Assembly: GCF_003931875.1 (NCBI RefSeq)
Contig: NZ_CP034245.1
Span: forward strand, 1,116,001 to 1,180,000
Source of the DNA: Microbacterium sp. 10M-3C3
GTDB taxonomy: Bacteria > Actinomycetota > Actinomycetes > Actinomycetales > Microbacteriaceae
Direction: 5' to 3'
Length of the DNA: 64,000 nt
Part shown: positions 8,043 through 17,316 of the stretch, piece by piece
How positions within the stretch are numbered: the stretch's first letter is position 1
How the letters are laid out: each line of letters starts with the position of its first letter
Notes under the pieces: generated by a model
The model's database searches: none
The model's input: the letters and a program-made list of their open reading frames with translations, nothing else
Told to the model about the DNA's origin: nothing
Translations under genes and position numbers: made by a program

Positions 8043-9194
8043 ATGACCAGCCTCGCCGCGCCCGCGCCGTGGGACGCGGTGTGGGGGCAGGACGAGGCCG
8101 TTCGCGTGCTGCGGAATGCCGCCGAGGATCCGGCGGCGCTCACGCACGCGTGGCTGATCGTCGGGCCGCCCGGATCGGGTCGGTCGACGCTCGCGCGCGC
8201 GTTCGCCGCCGCGCTCATCGCCGAGCCGGGCGACACCGCCGCGCAGAACCAGGTGCTCGCCGGCACGCACCCCGACCTGACAGCGCTGCGCACCGAGCAG
8301 GTCGTCATCCGCATCGACGAGGCGCGGCGGCTCGTCGAGCGGGCGTACTTCGCGCCGTCGATCGGGCGCTACCGGGTGATCGTCGTGGAGGACGCCGACC
8401 GCATGACCGAGCGCACGTCCAACGTGCTGCTCAAGGCGCTCGAGGAGCCGCCCGAGCACACCATCTGGGTGCTGTGCGCGCCGAGCGACGCCGACCTGCT
8501 CCCGACCATCCGCTCGCGCGTGCGCGTGCTGCGGCTGCGCGAGCCCGAGGTCGACGACGTCGCGGCGCTCATCGTGCAGCGGACGGGGGTGGATGCGGCG
8601 ACCGCGGAGCAGTCCGCGCGCCACGCGCAGCGCCACATCGGCATGGCGCAGCGCCTCGCGACCGACGCCGACGCGCGCGCCCGCCGCGACGCGACCCTCA
8701 GCGCGGTGCTGCGCGTGCGGGGGATCGGCGACGCGGTCGAGGTGGCCGGCGAGATCGTCCGCGTCGCGACCGAAGACGCCAAGGCCCTGACCGCCGAGCG
8801 CGACCGCGAGGAGCGCGAGGCGCTGCTGCGCATGCTGGGGGTCGCCGAGGGTGCGGCGGTGCCGCCCGCCGTGCGCAGTCAGGTGTCGGCGCTCGAGGAC
8901 GACCAGAAGCGGCGCGCCACCCGCAGCCTGCGCGACGGCATCGACCGTGTGCTCACCGATCTGCAGGCTCTGTACCGCGACGTGATCGTGCTGCAGTTCG
9001 GCCGCGACGGAGACCTCATCAACCGCGAGTACGCCGAGGCGCTGCGCGCGCTCGCCGCCGACTGGTCGCCGCAGCGCACGCTCATCGTGCTCGATCGCAT
9101 CGCCGAGACGCGCGCGAACCTCGAGCAGAACGTCGCGCCCCTCCTCGCCCTCGAGAGCCTGCTCATCACCGTCGCGATCGGCCTCGTGCCGTGA
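8043..9194 (+). CDS. holB: DNA polymerase III subunit delta'
   Basis: 383 residues; ATG 8043 follows GTGGGAGG. Clamp-loader AAA+ subunit. The P-loop is GPPGSGRST (about 41-49), a degenerate Walker A in which Arg replaces Lys, as is usual for delta'. The sensor-1 region reads VVEDADRMTERTSNVLLKALEEPP, and the loop after it is PTIRSRVRVL. The four-cysteine zinc module normally found before the THPD motif is absent: between residues 58 and 75 the chain reads LIAEPGDTAAQNQVLAGTHPD. Otherwise the domain order is normal. It overlaps the next gene by four bases. Confidence 0.92.
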   Translation: MTSLAAPAPWDAVWGQDEAVRVLRNAAEDPAALTHAWLIVGPPGSGRSTLARAFAAALIAEPGDTAAQNQVLAGTHPDLTALRTEQVVIRIDEARRLVERAYFAPSIGRYRVIVVEDADRMTERTSNVLLKALEEPPEHTIWVLCAPSDADLLPTIRSRVRVLRLREPEVDDVAALIVQRTGVDAATAEQSARHAQRHIGMAQRLATDADARARRDATLSAVLRVRGIGDAVEVAGEIVRVATEDAKALTAERDREEREALLRMLGVAEGAAVPPAVRSQVSALEDDQKRRATRSLRDGIDRVLTDLQALYRDVIVLQFGRDGDLINREYAEALRALAADWSPQRTLIVLDRIAETRANLEQNVAPLLALESLLITVAIGLVP

Positions 9195-10717
9195 GCGCGG
9201 TCCGCGCGCGCGCTCTCGCGGCGCTCGGCCTCGTCGCCGTGCTCGCGACCACGCTGTCGGCGTGCTTCTTCGCGCCGGCGCCGATGCCGAGCAGCTCCCC
9301 GGATGTCAGCGGCGTCTCCGCCGAGCTGCTGCCCTACTACGGCCAGCAGCTCGACTGGCAGCGCTGCGAGAACGACCGCTTCGACTGTGCGACGGTCACG
9401 GCGCCGCGCGACTGGGCGGACCCGTCCGCCGGCGCCCTCGACGTCGCCATCATCCGGCAGCGGGCGACCGCCGGCGAGCGCGTCGGGTCGCTGCTGGTCA
9501 ACCCCGGTGGCCCGGGGGTCAGCGGGTACGACTTCGTGCGCGATGCATCCGCGCAGCTCGTGCCGCCCGACGTCGCACAGCACTACGACGTCATCGGGTT
9601 CGACCCGCGCGGTGTGGGCCGCTCGTCGGCGGTGTCGTGCACGGATGCGGCGGGGCTGGACGCGTTCCTGTACGGCATCCCGGACGGCACGCGCGGGTCG
9701 GCGCAGTGGGATGAATCGGCCTCGCAGGAGGCGGAGCGCTTCGCCGATGCGTGCGAGGCCAACAGCGACGGACTGCTGCCCTACATCTCCACGGCCGACG
9801 CTGCGCGCGACATGGACCTCATCCGCGCCGTGCTCGGCGACACGACGCTGAACTACCTGGGCTACTCGTGGGGGACGGCGCTCGGCGCCCGCTACGCCGA
9901 CCTGTTCCCGCAGCGCGTGGGGCGCATGGTGCTCGATGGTGCGATGGACCCGTCGGTGCCGGGTTCGCTCGTCGGCGCGGAGCAGGCGATCGGCTTCGAG
10001 AAGAGCCTGCGCGCGTTCTTCGCCGACTGCGGCGACCGCGAGGACTGCCCGTACGCGGGCAGCGTCGACGACAAGCTCGCCGACCTCGGCGCCCTGCTCT
10101 CCCGCGTCGACCGGCGGCCGGTGCCGGCGGAGGACGGCCGCCGTGTGGGGGCCGACACGCTCCTGACCGGGATCGTCTCGACGCTGTACTCGCCCGGGTC
10201 GTGGGTGCTCCTGCGACAGGCGCTGGCCGATGTCGAGAACGGCGACCCGACGACGATCCTCGCCTCGGCCGACGCCTACAACGAGCGGATCGACGGGGTC
10301 TACGTGTCGAATTCGACGGAGGCGTTCACGGCCTACAACTGCATGGACTATCCCCAGGACTCCGCCGAGCTGCAGCAGCAGGCGCAGGACCGCGTCGCTG
10401 CCGAAGCGCCGGTGACGGCGCCGTACTGGTTCGGCGTCGACGTCTGCGCGTCGTGGCCGGTACCGCCCACCGGCGTGCGCGCGCCCGTGAGCGCCCCCGG
10501 CGCGGCGCCGATCCTCGTGATCGGCACGACGGGCGACCCGGCCACACCCTACGTGTGGGCGCAGTCGCTGGCGGCGCAGCTGGAATCGGGCGTGCTGATC
10601 ACGCGCGTGGGCGAGGGGCACACCGGCTACAACCAGGGCAACACGTGCGTCGACGACGCCGTGGACGCGTACCTCGTCGACGGCACGGCACCGACCTCCG
10701 ACCTCCGGTGCGGATGA
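9191..10717 (+). CDS. Secreted alpha/beta-hydrolase lipoprotein, tripeptidyl aminopeptidase (TAP) family
   Basis: 508 residues; GTG 9191 overlaps the holB stop. A signal peptide ends in a lipobox LSAC (Cys near residue 23), so it is probably membrane-anchored outside the cell. The catalytic serine is in GYSWG, the aspartate in GDPATP and the histidine in EGHTGYN; the oxyanion region is NPGGPGVSGYDF. The C-terminal TAP-like domain has several conserved cysteines (NTCVDD, DLRCG). Family members release tripeptides or small dipeptides, sometimes hydrolyse esters; the actual substrate cannot be told from sequence. Confidence 0.88.
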   Translation: MSAVRARALAALGLVAVLATTLSACFFAPAPMPSSSPDVSGVSAELLPYYGQQLDWQRCENDRFDCATVTAPRDWADPSAGALDVAIIRQRATAGERVGSLLVNPGGPGVSGYDFVRDASAQLVPPDVAQHYDVIGFDPRGVGRSSAVSCTDAAGLDAFLYGIPDGTRGSAQWDESASQEAERFADACEANSDGLLPYISTADAARDMDLIRAVLGDTTLNYLGYSWGTALGARYADLFPQRVGRMVLDGAMDPSVPGSLVGAEQAIGFEKSLRAFFADCGDREDCPYAGSVDDKLADLGALLSRVDRRPVPAEDGRRVGADTLLTGIVSTLYSPGSWVLLRQALADVENGDPTTILASADAYNERIDGVYVSNSTEAFTAYNCMDYPQDSAELQQQAQDRVAAEAPVTAPYWFGVDVCASWPVPPTGVRAPVSAPGAAPILVIGTTGDPATPYVWAQSLAAQLESGVLITRVGEGHTGYNQGNTCVDDAVDAYLVDGTAPTSDLRCG

Positions 10718-10743
10718 CGCCCGGGCCACGACACCCGTGCGTG

Positions 10744-10773
10744 TTCGCGGCGGCCTCCGCGACCAGGTAAGAT
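10744..10773 (+). promoter_or_regulatory. Candidate promoter of tRNA-Thr(CGT)
   Basis: TTCGCG at 10744-10749 and TAAGAT at 10768-10773 with an 18-base spacer; the tRNA begins 31 bases after the -10. Sequence inference only. Confidence 0.45.
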
Positions 10774-10803
10774 CGTTGATCGTGCATCGCGCAAGCGACG
10801 CGC

Positions 10804-10879
10804 GCCACCTTAGCTCAGTCGGCAGAGCGATTCACTCGTAATGAATAGGTCAAGGGTTCGATTCCCTTAGGTGGCTCCA
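10804..10879 (+). tRNA. tRNA-Thr(CGT)
   Basis: Complete cloverleaf: acceptor GCCACCT/AGGTGGC, D-arm, anticodon arm ATTCA-CTCGTAA-TGAAT with anticodon CGT at 10837-10839, T-arm GGGTTCGATTCCC, and encoded CCA at 10877-10879. Reads ACG codons. A second threonine tRNA (TGT) is at 55252. Confidence 0.96.
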
Positions 10880-10901
10880 GTTCTCCCGAACCGGAGCGGA
10901 C

Positions 10902-11294
10902 ATGACGAACGCACTCGAAGCGGTCGTCGAGATCTTCTCGTGGGTCGGTCTCGGCGTCGGCTCGCTCGTCGGGATCATCGCTCTGGTGGCGCTTCTCGCC
11001 GACGGCTCGTGGGTGCGCGTGCGCGGATTCGTCGAGCACGAGGCCGACGGCGCAGTCATCCGCTGGTTCGACGAAGACGGCCTCGCCAACGCCTGCCCGC
11101 TCTCCGATGCGCAGGTGGCGCACCTGGCAGGGGCGGATGCGGCGGACATCTGGGTGCGGCGCGGAGTCACCGGGCGCATGCGGTTCACGCGTCATTCGCC
11201 GGCGGTTCGCGCGTGGACGCTGCTCGCCGCCATCCTTCTCGCCGTCGGCGCGGTCGCCGTCGTGGTCTCGATCGTGCTCCTGTTCGTGAGCTGA
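10902..11294 (+). CDS. Small two-helix membrane protein, function unknown
   Basis: 130 residues. Predicted helix 1 at about 12-33 and helix 2 at about 104-129, separated by a hydrophilic domain of roughly 70 residues (VRVRGFVEHEADGAVIRWFDEDG). No known motif or catalytic signature was recognised. It begins 22 bases after tRNA-Thr, so it could be co-transcribed with it. The ribosome-binding region GAACCGGAGCGG is acceptable. Codon use is like the neighbours. Confidence 0.72.
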   Translation: MTNALEAVVEIFSWVGLGVGSLVGIIALVALLADGSWVRVRGFVEHEADGAVIRWFDEDGLANACPLSDAQVAHLAGADAADIWVRRGVTGRMRFTRHSPAVRAWTLLAAILLAVGAVAVVVSIVLLFVS

Positions 11295-11325
11295 GTCCGT
11301 CCCGCACTGGCGAGAAAAGCAGGTT

Positions 11326-11340
11326 GCTAGATAAGCTAGC
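11326..11340. promoter_or_regulatory. Palindromic operator candidate at the MMPL gene start
   Basis: GCTAG-ATAAG-CTAGC is an interrupted palindrome ending three bases before the ATG at 11344. No Shine-Dalgarno sequence fits in front of that ATG, so the transcript may be leaderless and this site may overlap the promoter. A MarR- or TetR-type repressor would be expected, but none is adjacent. Confidence 0.45.
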
Positions 11341-11343
11341 TAT

Positions 11344-13653
11344 ATGTCCGCGACCGATGCCCCCACGCGCCGCGCGCGGCGCGCCGACGACAGCCGCCCC
11401 GAGCGCCCCAGCGGCCGCGTCCCGCGGTGGCTGCGCATCCTGCTGCCCACCGTCCTGATCCTCGTCTGGTTCGCCGGCGGGTCGATCGGCGGGCCGTACT
11501 TCGGCAAGGTCGAGGAGGTCTCCACCAACGACCAGTCGTCGTTCCTGCCGCAGTCGGCCGACGCCACGACGGTCAACGAGCGCCTCGCCGACTTCCTGGG
11601 CGAGGGAAGCATCCCGGCGGTCGTCCTCGTGGAAGCGGACGCAGCGCTCACCGACGCGCAGCTGACGCAGCTGCAGACACTCGCCGACGATCTCGCGCAG
11701 GAGCCCGATGTCGTCGACGAGGTGTCGCCGCCGGTCGTGAGCGAGGACGGCCGTGCCGTGCAGATCTTCGTGCCGTTGGACAGCGGGGGAGAGGTGCGCG
11801 ACGCCGTGGAGGCGCTCCGCTCCACCGTCGCCTCCGACGTCCCCGACGGGCTGCGCGCGTGGGTGACCGGGCCGGCGGGGTTCACCGCCGACCTGGCAGA
11901 GGGCTTCCTCGGCATCGACGGGCTGCTGCTCCTCGTCGCCCTCGCCGCGGTGTTCGTGATCCTGATCGTCGTCTACCGCTCACCTCTGCTGCCGATCCTC
12001 GTCCTCCTCACCTCGGTGTTCGCGCTGTGTGTCGCGCTCCTGACGGTGTGGTGGCTCGCGTACGCCGGCATCGTCGTGCTCAACGGACAGGTGCAGGGCA
12101 TCCTGTTCATCCTCGTGATCGGGGCGGCGACCGACTACGCGCTGCTGTACGTCGCGCGCTTCCGCGAGGCCGTCGCCGACGGGCTCGCCCGCTGGGACGC
12201 GACGCTGCGTGCGTGGCGCGGCGCGTTCGAGCCGATCCTCGCCTCCGGCGGCACGGTCATCGCGGGCCTGCTGTGCCTGCTGCTCTCCGACCTCGCCAGC
12301 AACCGCGCCCTCGGTCCGATCGCGTCGATCGGCATCGTCTTCGCGATGCTCGCCGCGCTGACCTTCCTTCCCGCCCTGCTCCTCGCGGTGGGCCGCGGCG
12401 CCTTCTGGCCGTTCATCCCGAAGCAGCCGGTCACGCCGCTCGCCGACGACCTCTCGGGCCCGGTCCGCGGGGTGTGGGCGCGGCTCGCCCGATTCGTCAC
12501 CCGGCACGCGCGGCCGGTGTGGATCGTCAGCACGATCGTGCTGCTCATCGGATGCGTCGGTCTCACGCAGCTGCGCGCCGAGGGTGTGCCCGCGAGCGAC
12601 CTCGTGCTGGGCGCATCCGAGGCCCGCGACGGTCAGGCCGCGCTCGCCGAGCACTTCCCGGCAGGGTCGGGGAGCCCCGTGTACGTCCTCCTCGACGAGG
12701 ACCGTGCCGCCGACGCCGTGACGGTGCTCGAGGACGCGAGCGGCATCGACAGCGTCGCGATCGTGGCGGCCGACTCGCCCACCGGGCAGGCGCCCGTGTC
12801 GGTCGAGGGCGGTGCGCTGGCGGTGAGCGCGTTCGGCCCGCCCGGAACGCCGGCGCCCGCGCCGACGGTGTCGGACGGGCAGGTGCTGCTTGCCGCCACG
12901 CTCGCCGATGCCGCCGACTCGGATGCGGCGGAGACGACGGTGCGCGACCTGCGGGAGGCGCTCGATGCCGACCTCGGTGCCGGTACCGCGCTCGTGGGCG
13001 GCGAGACGGCGATCGACGTCGACACGAACGACACGTCGATCCGCGACCGCACGCTCATCATCCCCGTGATCCTCGGCGTCGTGCTCGTCATCCTCATGCT
13101 GCTGCTCCGCGCGATCGTCGCCCCCGTGCTGCTGATCCTCAGCACCGTGCTGTCGTTCGGCACGGCCCTCGGGGTCAGCGCGCTCGTCTTCGACTACGGC
13201 TTCGGGTTCCCGGGCGCCGACCCCTCGGTGCCGCTGTACGGGTTCGTCTTCCTCGTCGCGCTCGGCATCGACTACAACATCTTCCTGATGTCGCGCGTGC
13301 GGGAGGAGTCGCTCGCGCACGGCACGCGGCCGGGCATCCGGCGGGGGCTCGTGTCCACGGGCGGCGTCATCACATCGGCCGGTCTCGTCCTCGCCTCGAC
13401 GTTCGCGGCGCTCGGGGTCATCCCGATCCTCTTCCTCGCGCAGATCGCGTTCATCGTCGCGTTCGGCGTGCTGCTGGACACGTTCGTCGTCCGGTCGCTC
13501 CTCGTGCCCGCGCTCGCGCTCGACATCGGGCGTGCGATCTGGTGGCCGTCCACGCTCGCCCGTCGTCCTGAGCCGGCCGCAGCGACCGCGGCACGCGGCG
13601 CCGTGGACCCGGCGCATCCGCGGCGTGCAGCTCGACGCACGCGCGGATCGTGA
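11344..13653 (+). CDS. MMPL/RND-family transporter
   Basis: 769 residues in two similar halves, each with a large extracytoplasmic loop followed by a cluster of about five helices. First half: TM1 near 31-50, helices about 195-360. Second half: TM near 395-415, helices about 570-745. The motif GAATDYALLYVARFRE and its counterpart ALGIDYNIFLMSRVREE are the RND proton-relay helices with Asp-Tyr. Members export lipids or hydrophobic drugs with proton antiport. Single gene, not in an operon; regulated probably through the palindrome at its start. Substrate unknown. Confidence 0.9.
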   Translation: MSATDAPTRRARRADDSRPERPSGRVPRWLRILLPTVLILVWFAGGSIGGPYFGKVEEVSTNDQSSFLPQSADATTVNERLADFLGEGSIPAVVLVEADAALTDAQLTQLQTLADDLAQEPDVVDEVSPPVVSEDGRAVQIFVPLDSGGEVRDAVEALRSTVASDVPDGLRAWVTGPAGFTADLAEGFLGIDGLLLLVALAAVFVILIVVYRSPLLPILVLLTSVFALCVALLTVWWLAYAGIVVLNGQVQGILFILVIGAATDYALLYVARFREAVADGLARWDATLRAWRGAFEPILASGGTVIAGLLCLLLSDLASNRALGPIASIGIVFAMLAALTFLPALLLAVGRGAFWPFIPKQPVTPLADDLSGPVRGVWARLARFVTRHARPVWIVSTIVLLIGCVGLTQLRAEGVPASDLVLGASEARDGQAALAEHFPAGSGSPVYVLLDEDRAADAVTVLEDASGIDSVAIVAADSPTGQAPVSVEGGALAVSAFGPPGTPAPAPTVSDGQVLLAATLADAADSDAAETTVRDLREALDADLGAGTALVGGETAIDVDTNDTSIRDRTLIIPVILGVVLVILMLLLRAIVAPVLLILSTVLSFGTALGVSALVFDYGFGFPGADPSVPLYGFVFLVALGIDYNIFLMSRVREESLAHGTRPGIRRGLVSTGGVITSAGLVLASTFAALGVIPILFLAQIAFIVAFGVLLDTFVVRSLLVPALALDIGRAIWWPSTLARRPEPAAATAARGAVDPAHPRRAARRTRGS

Positions 13654-13678
13654 CGCCTCCGCGGCGTAGGGTCGAGGC

Positions 13679-14257
13679 ATGACGCGAGCCCTGTTCATCG
13701 TCGATGTGCAGAACGACTTCACCGAGCGCGGCGCCCTGGGCGTCGAGGGCGGTGACGCGGTCGCCGAGCGCATCACGCGCTTCCTGCACGCCCACGCCGG
13801 CGATTACGCGATGATCGTCGCCTCGCGGGACTGGCACCACGGCGACGACGACAACGGCGGCCATTTCTCCGATCATCCCGATTTCATCGACACGTGGCCG
13901 GTGCACTGCGTGGGCGGTACGTTCGGCGCCGACTACGACGAGGTGTTCGACACGTCCGCCGTCACGCACCACCTGAAGAAGGGGCAGGGCAAGCCCGCCT
14001 ACTCGCTGTTCGAGGGCGTGGACGGCGAGGGCCGCACGGCGACCGACCTGCTCGAGCACGCTGGCATCCGCGACATCGACGTCGTCGGGCTGGCGACCGA
14101 CTACTGCGTGCGCGCGTCGGCGCTCGACGCGCTGAAGGCCGGGCGCGGCGTGCGCGTCTTCCGCGACCTCGTCGCGGGCGTCCACGCGGATCGCAGCGCC
14201 GCGGCGCTCGACGAGATCCGCGCGGCAGGCGGCGTCGTCGCCGACTCCGGCGTGTGA
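13679..14257 (+). CDS. pncA: Nicotinamidase (isochorismatase-like hydrolase)
   Basis: 192 residues. Converts nicotinamide to nicotinate in NAD salvage. Catalytic residues are readable: Asp9 in FIVDVQNDF, a lysine at 100/101 in HHLKKGQGKPAYS, and Cys143 in ATDYCVRAS. The metal site is in SRDWHH (51-54) with HFSDHP following. HCVGGTFG at about 76-83 is typical of nicotinamidases rather than isochorismatases. Its stop overlaps the next gene's start by three bases. Confidence 0.92.
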   Translation: MTRALFIVDVQNDFTERGALGVEGGDAVAERITRFLHAHAGDYAMIVASRDWHHGDDDNGGHFSDHPDFIDTWPVHCVGGTFGADYDEVFDTSAVTHHLKKGQGKPAYSLFEGVDGEGRTATDLLEHAGIRDIDVVGLATDYCVRASALDALKAGRGVRVFRDLVAGVHADRSAAALDEIRAAGGVVADSGV

Positions 14258-15771
14258 CCGCCGCGCGTCGATGGCCCGCCGAGCTGGCGGGCTGGGCGGC
14301 GGCACTCGCGCTGTCCGTCGGCGTCGTCGGTGTGGTGGCGACGGTGAGCGCCGACCTCCTGTTCACCGACGGCGATTCGCTCATCGTCGCGATGGTCGTG
14401 CGCTCGCTCGGCCTCGGTCAGCCGCAGGCCTGGGCCATGTCGCCCGTGCTGTTCCTTCCCGAGATCGTCGTCTTCGGGCTCCTATCGCTCATGGGGCTCG
14501 GGTTGCGGGCGACGATCGTGCTCAACGCGGTCGTGAACCTCCTCGCCCTCTACGGTGCGCTGCGGGTCGTCTCCGGCCGACGCAGTCCGGGCCGCGCGCC
14601 CGTGGCGGCCGCGCTGGCCGCATTCGGGGCGGTCGCGATCCTCGCGCTCCTCGAGGGCACGGCGACCCGCGACGGCGCCGCGTTCGTGACCCTGTTCACC
14701 ACCACGACGTACTACTCCGCGACCGTCGTGGCGATGCTCGTGACCGTCGGGCTCATCCGTCGCCTGCTCGAGCGGCCGGATGCGGCGTCCTGGCCGACGC
14801 TCGCCGTGGTGGCCGTGATCGCCGCCGTCTCGATGCTCTCGAACCCGCTCTTCGTCCTGTGGGCCGTGGCGCCGGCCGGCGTCGTGCTCGCGGCGCTGGC
14901 GGTGGCGCGCCGCGCGCCGTGGCGCACCGTGATCGTCGTCGGCGCCACCCTCGTGGTAGGCGCGGCGCTCGGATACGCCGCGCGCGGGTTCTTCGCCGGC
15001 ACGATCGTCGCGCAGAGCGACAACTACTTCCGCCTCGGCCAGGTGGGCCGGTCGGCCGATGCGTACGGCGCCGTCCTGACGCAGACGGCCTCGACGTGGC
15101 ACGGCGCGCTGTGGCTCATGCTCGTCCTGGCGCTGTGGGCCGGTGCTCTCGGTATCGCCGTCGCCGCGTGGCGCGCCCGGCGCGCCGGGGTCGCGTTCGC
15201 GGCAGGGATCGCCGCGCTCGGCCCCGTGCTCGTGACCGTCGGCGCGTTCGCGCTCGGCACCGACGCCGTGCGCTATCTGCAGCCGTGGCTGTTCCTGCCC
15301 GCCGGGGCCCTCGCGTGCGTGCGGCCCGCCGCGGTCTCGAGAGCGCGCCGACGCATCGCCCTCGGGGCGACCACGGTCGTCGCGGTCGCCGCGGCGCTGA
15401 TCGGTGCGCCCGCCGCGGCGGCCGCCGCATCCGGCACCGACCGCGACGTGCAGTGCGTCGTCGATTGGGTCGCGGCGTCGGGGCGCACCGGCGCGGGGCA
15501 GTTCTGGACCGTGCGCGCGCCCAAGGCGGCGCTCCCCGATCCCACGCGACTCGTGCAGGTCGACCACACCCTCCGCGTCTACACGTGGCTGACCAATCGC
15601 ACCGACGCCGACGGTGCGCGCGTGACATTCCTTGTTCAGGATGCGCAGTCGCCGGCGTTCGAGCTGCCCGGGGGAGCGTCCCCCGCGGATGCGGCGCCCG
15701 TCGCGTGCGGGCGCTACACGATCTACGACTTCGGCGACCGCGTCCTGCCGCTCGGCCCGCCCCGCGACTGA
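14254..15771 (+). CDS. Polytopic membrane protein, GT-C-like topology, function unknown
   Basis: 505 residues; GTG 14254 overlaps the pncA stop. About eleven hydrophobic helices run from residue 10 to about 395, then an extracytoplasmic C-terminal domain of roughly 110 residues with two cysteines (VQCVVDW, VACGRYT). The first loop after TM1 contains FTDGDSL, where GT-C glycosyltransferases keep an acidic residue, but no further family signature is recognisable. Either a cell-envelope glycosyltransferase-like protein or an unclassified membrane protein; the assignment is weak. Confidence 0.7.
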   Translation: MTAARRWPAELAGWAAALALSVGVVGVVATVSADLLFTDGDSLIVAMVVRSLGLGQPQAWAMSPVLFLPEIVVFGLLSLMGLGLRATIVLNAVVNLLALYGALRVVSGRRSPGRAPVAAALAAFGAVAILALLEGTATRDGAAFVTLFTTTTYYSATVVAMLVTVGLIRRLLERPDAASWPTLAVVAVIAAVSMLSNPLFVLWAVAPAGVVLAALAVARRAPWRTVIVVGATLVVGAALGYAARGFFAGTIVAQSDNYFRLGQVGRSADAYGAVLTQTASTWHGALWLMLVLALWAGALGIAVAAWRARRAGVAFAAGIAALGPVLVTVGAFALGTDAVRYLQPWLFLPAGALACVRPAAVSRARRRIALGATTVVAVAAALIGAPAAAAAASGTDRDVQCVVDWVAASGRTGAGQFWTVRAPKAALPDPTRLVQVDHTLRVYTWLTNRTDADGARVTFLVQDAQSPAFELPGGASPADAAPVACGRYTIYDFGDRVLPLGPPRD

Positions 15772-15786
15772 GCGACGGAGGAGCGG

Positions 15787-16482
15787 TCAGCTGTTGACGA
15801 GGCTCGAGACGAGGTTGATCGTGGCCGCGAGCACCACCACGCCGAACAGGAACGACAGCAGCGCGTGCCGCAGCGCCTCGCGCCGCATGAGACTGCTCGT
15901 GAGTGTCGTGTCCGACACCTGGTAGGTCATCCCGAGCGTGAACGCGAGATACGCGAAGTCGCGGTAGTCCGGCGGCTCGGACTGGTTGAAGTCGATGCCG
16001 CCGCCGTGCAGGAAGTAGGCCTTGGCGTAGCGGAGCGTGAAGAGCACGTGGATGAGGAACCACGACGCGGCGACCGTCACGAGCGCGACCGCGGCGAGCT
16101 GGAAACGCGCGGCTTCGCTGGAGACGTTCCCCGACTCCGCCAGCACGAGGCCGATCGCGCCGAAGCTCGCGAGACTCGCGACGACGAGGAGGGTCTGGGC
16201 GACCCGCCGGGTCGGATCCTCGCGGCTCGCGTGCCGCGCCGTCTGCGTCGCATCCAGCCGCAGGATCGTCAGCCACGTGACCAGCGAGTAGGTCGCCGCG
16301 CCGGCGATCCACCCGATCGCGGGCGCATACGCCCACGATCCGACCGCCCCGACGACGATCGTGACGACGGCGGTGATCGCGAAGAGCGCGCCGACCCGCC
16401 ACCCCGCCCGGTGGCGTCGGTCGGTGAAGTCGCGCTCGGGGGTGTGTCCCTGCGCGCCCGGGGGTGGAGTCGGATGATCCAC
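15787..16482 (-). CDS. DUF1345 family membrane protein
   Basis: 231 residues, about five or six helices. The segment HVLFTLRYAKAYFLHGGGIDFN and YRDFAYLAFTLGMTYQVSDT (about 145-195) is characteristic of DUF1345. The family's function is not established. It is convergent with the preceding membrane protein (15 bases apart). The start ATG at 16482 follows GAAGGACCGCC on the minus strand. Confidence 0.85.
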   Translation of the reverse strand: MDHPTPPPGAQGHTPERDFTDRRHRAGWRVGALFAITAVVTIVVGAVGSWAYAPAIGWIAGAATYSLVTWLTILRLDATQTARHASREDPTRRVAQTLLVVASLASFGAIGLVLAESGNVSSEAARFQLAAVALVTVAASWFLIHVLFTLRYAKAYFLHGGGIDFNQSEPPDYRDFAYLAFTLGMTYQVSDTTLTSSLMRREALRHALLSFLFGVVVLAATINLVSSLVNS

Positions 16483-16562
16483 GGCGGTCCTTCGATCGAC
16501 GGAGTCGGTGTTCGAAGGCTAATCCGCGCGCGGCCCCACGCTGCGGTCCCGGCGCGCGAATC

Positions 16563-16604
16563 GCCGCATCCCGGTGCATCGGGTTCAGCGCGCGGCGATG
16601 CGGC
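16563..16604 (-). terminator. Hairpin between acetyltransferase and DUF1345 genes
   Basis: GCCGCATC (16563-16570) pairs with GATGCGGC (16597-16604), with a smaller inner pairing. It lies downstream of the minus-strand acetyltransferase (stop at 16660). No T-run. The rest of 16483-16659 shows no gene. Confidence 0.4.
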
Positions 16605-16659
16605 ACTGCTCTGTCGCCTGGGCCGCCGGTATCGATGGCCGTCCTTCACCTCTCGGCGC

Positions 16660-17259
16660 TCAGTTGGCTCCGGGGCGCTCGCGAGGGGTGGGATCTGCCG
16701 CGTCGAGTTCCACCCGCATGACGGGGCGCGTGCGGCAGGTGCGCCCGATCTCGTGGAAGCCGGCCTCGACGAACATCGACACCGTGCCGGTGAACAGCGC
16801 CGAGGCGGCCGGGCGTGAAGTCGAGAGTGCGGTGTCGACGGGGTGGCCGTCGAGCACGGATGCACCGTGTTCGCGGGCGTGCGCGATGGCGCGGAGGAGG
16901 AGCGCTGCGCCCACCCCCTGTCCGCGCGCCTCGCGCCGGTCGTTCACCCACGCGACCCAACAGGCGTGCGGGTCGTCGCTCAGGAGCCGGCGCAGCGCTG
17001 CGTTCTCCGTGATGCCGGGCAGCGACGCGCGCGGCACGACACGGCTCCAGCCCACCGGGCCTCCGTCAAGGTAGGCGATCACGCCGATGGGGACGACTGC
17101 TCTTTCCACCTCGTGATGCAGGGCGACCTCGTTCGACGGCCCGTCGTGCCGTCGGAACCGCTGGCACCAGCACGAGTCCGCCCTCGACGCGACGGGGCCG
17201 AAAGCGGCGCGGACGTCGGCCCACCGGTCGCTCGTCGCCGGTTCGACACGAATGGTCAT
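16660..17259 (-). CDS. GNAT-family N-acetyltransferase
   Basis: 199 residues. The acetyl-CoA binding motif is EARGQGVGAALLLRAIAHARE (about 125-145), preceded by a beta-strand CWVAWVNDR. The N-terminus holds DSCWCQRF, a pattern of a GNAT subgroup common in Actinobacteria. The acceptor is unknown. It ends with a proline-rich tail. The ATG at 17259 is the only good start. Confidence 0.85.
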   Translation of the reverse strand: MTIRVEPATSDRWADVRAAFGPVASRADSCWCQRFRRHDGPSNEVALHHEVERAVVPIGVIAYLDGGPVGWSRVVPRASLPGITENAALRRLLSDDPHACWVAWVNDRREARGQGVGAALLLRAIAHAREHGASVLDGHPVDTALSTSRPAASALFTGTVSMFVEAGFHEIGRTCRTRPVMRVELDAADPTPRERPGAN

Positions 17260-17316
17260 CCCGCCATGATCGCGGCTGCGCGACGAGAGCCGCCAGTATC
17301 GACGTCGTCGGCCCGC

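Noticed and set aside
8069..9190. N-terminal extension of the TAP-like hydrolase
   Set aside because: It is an off-frame reading of holB; GTG 9191 begins a signal peptide.
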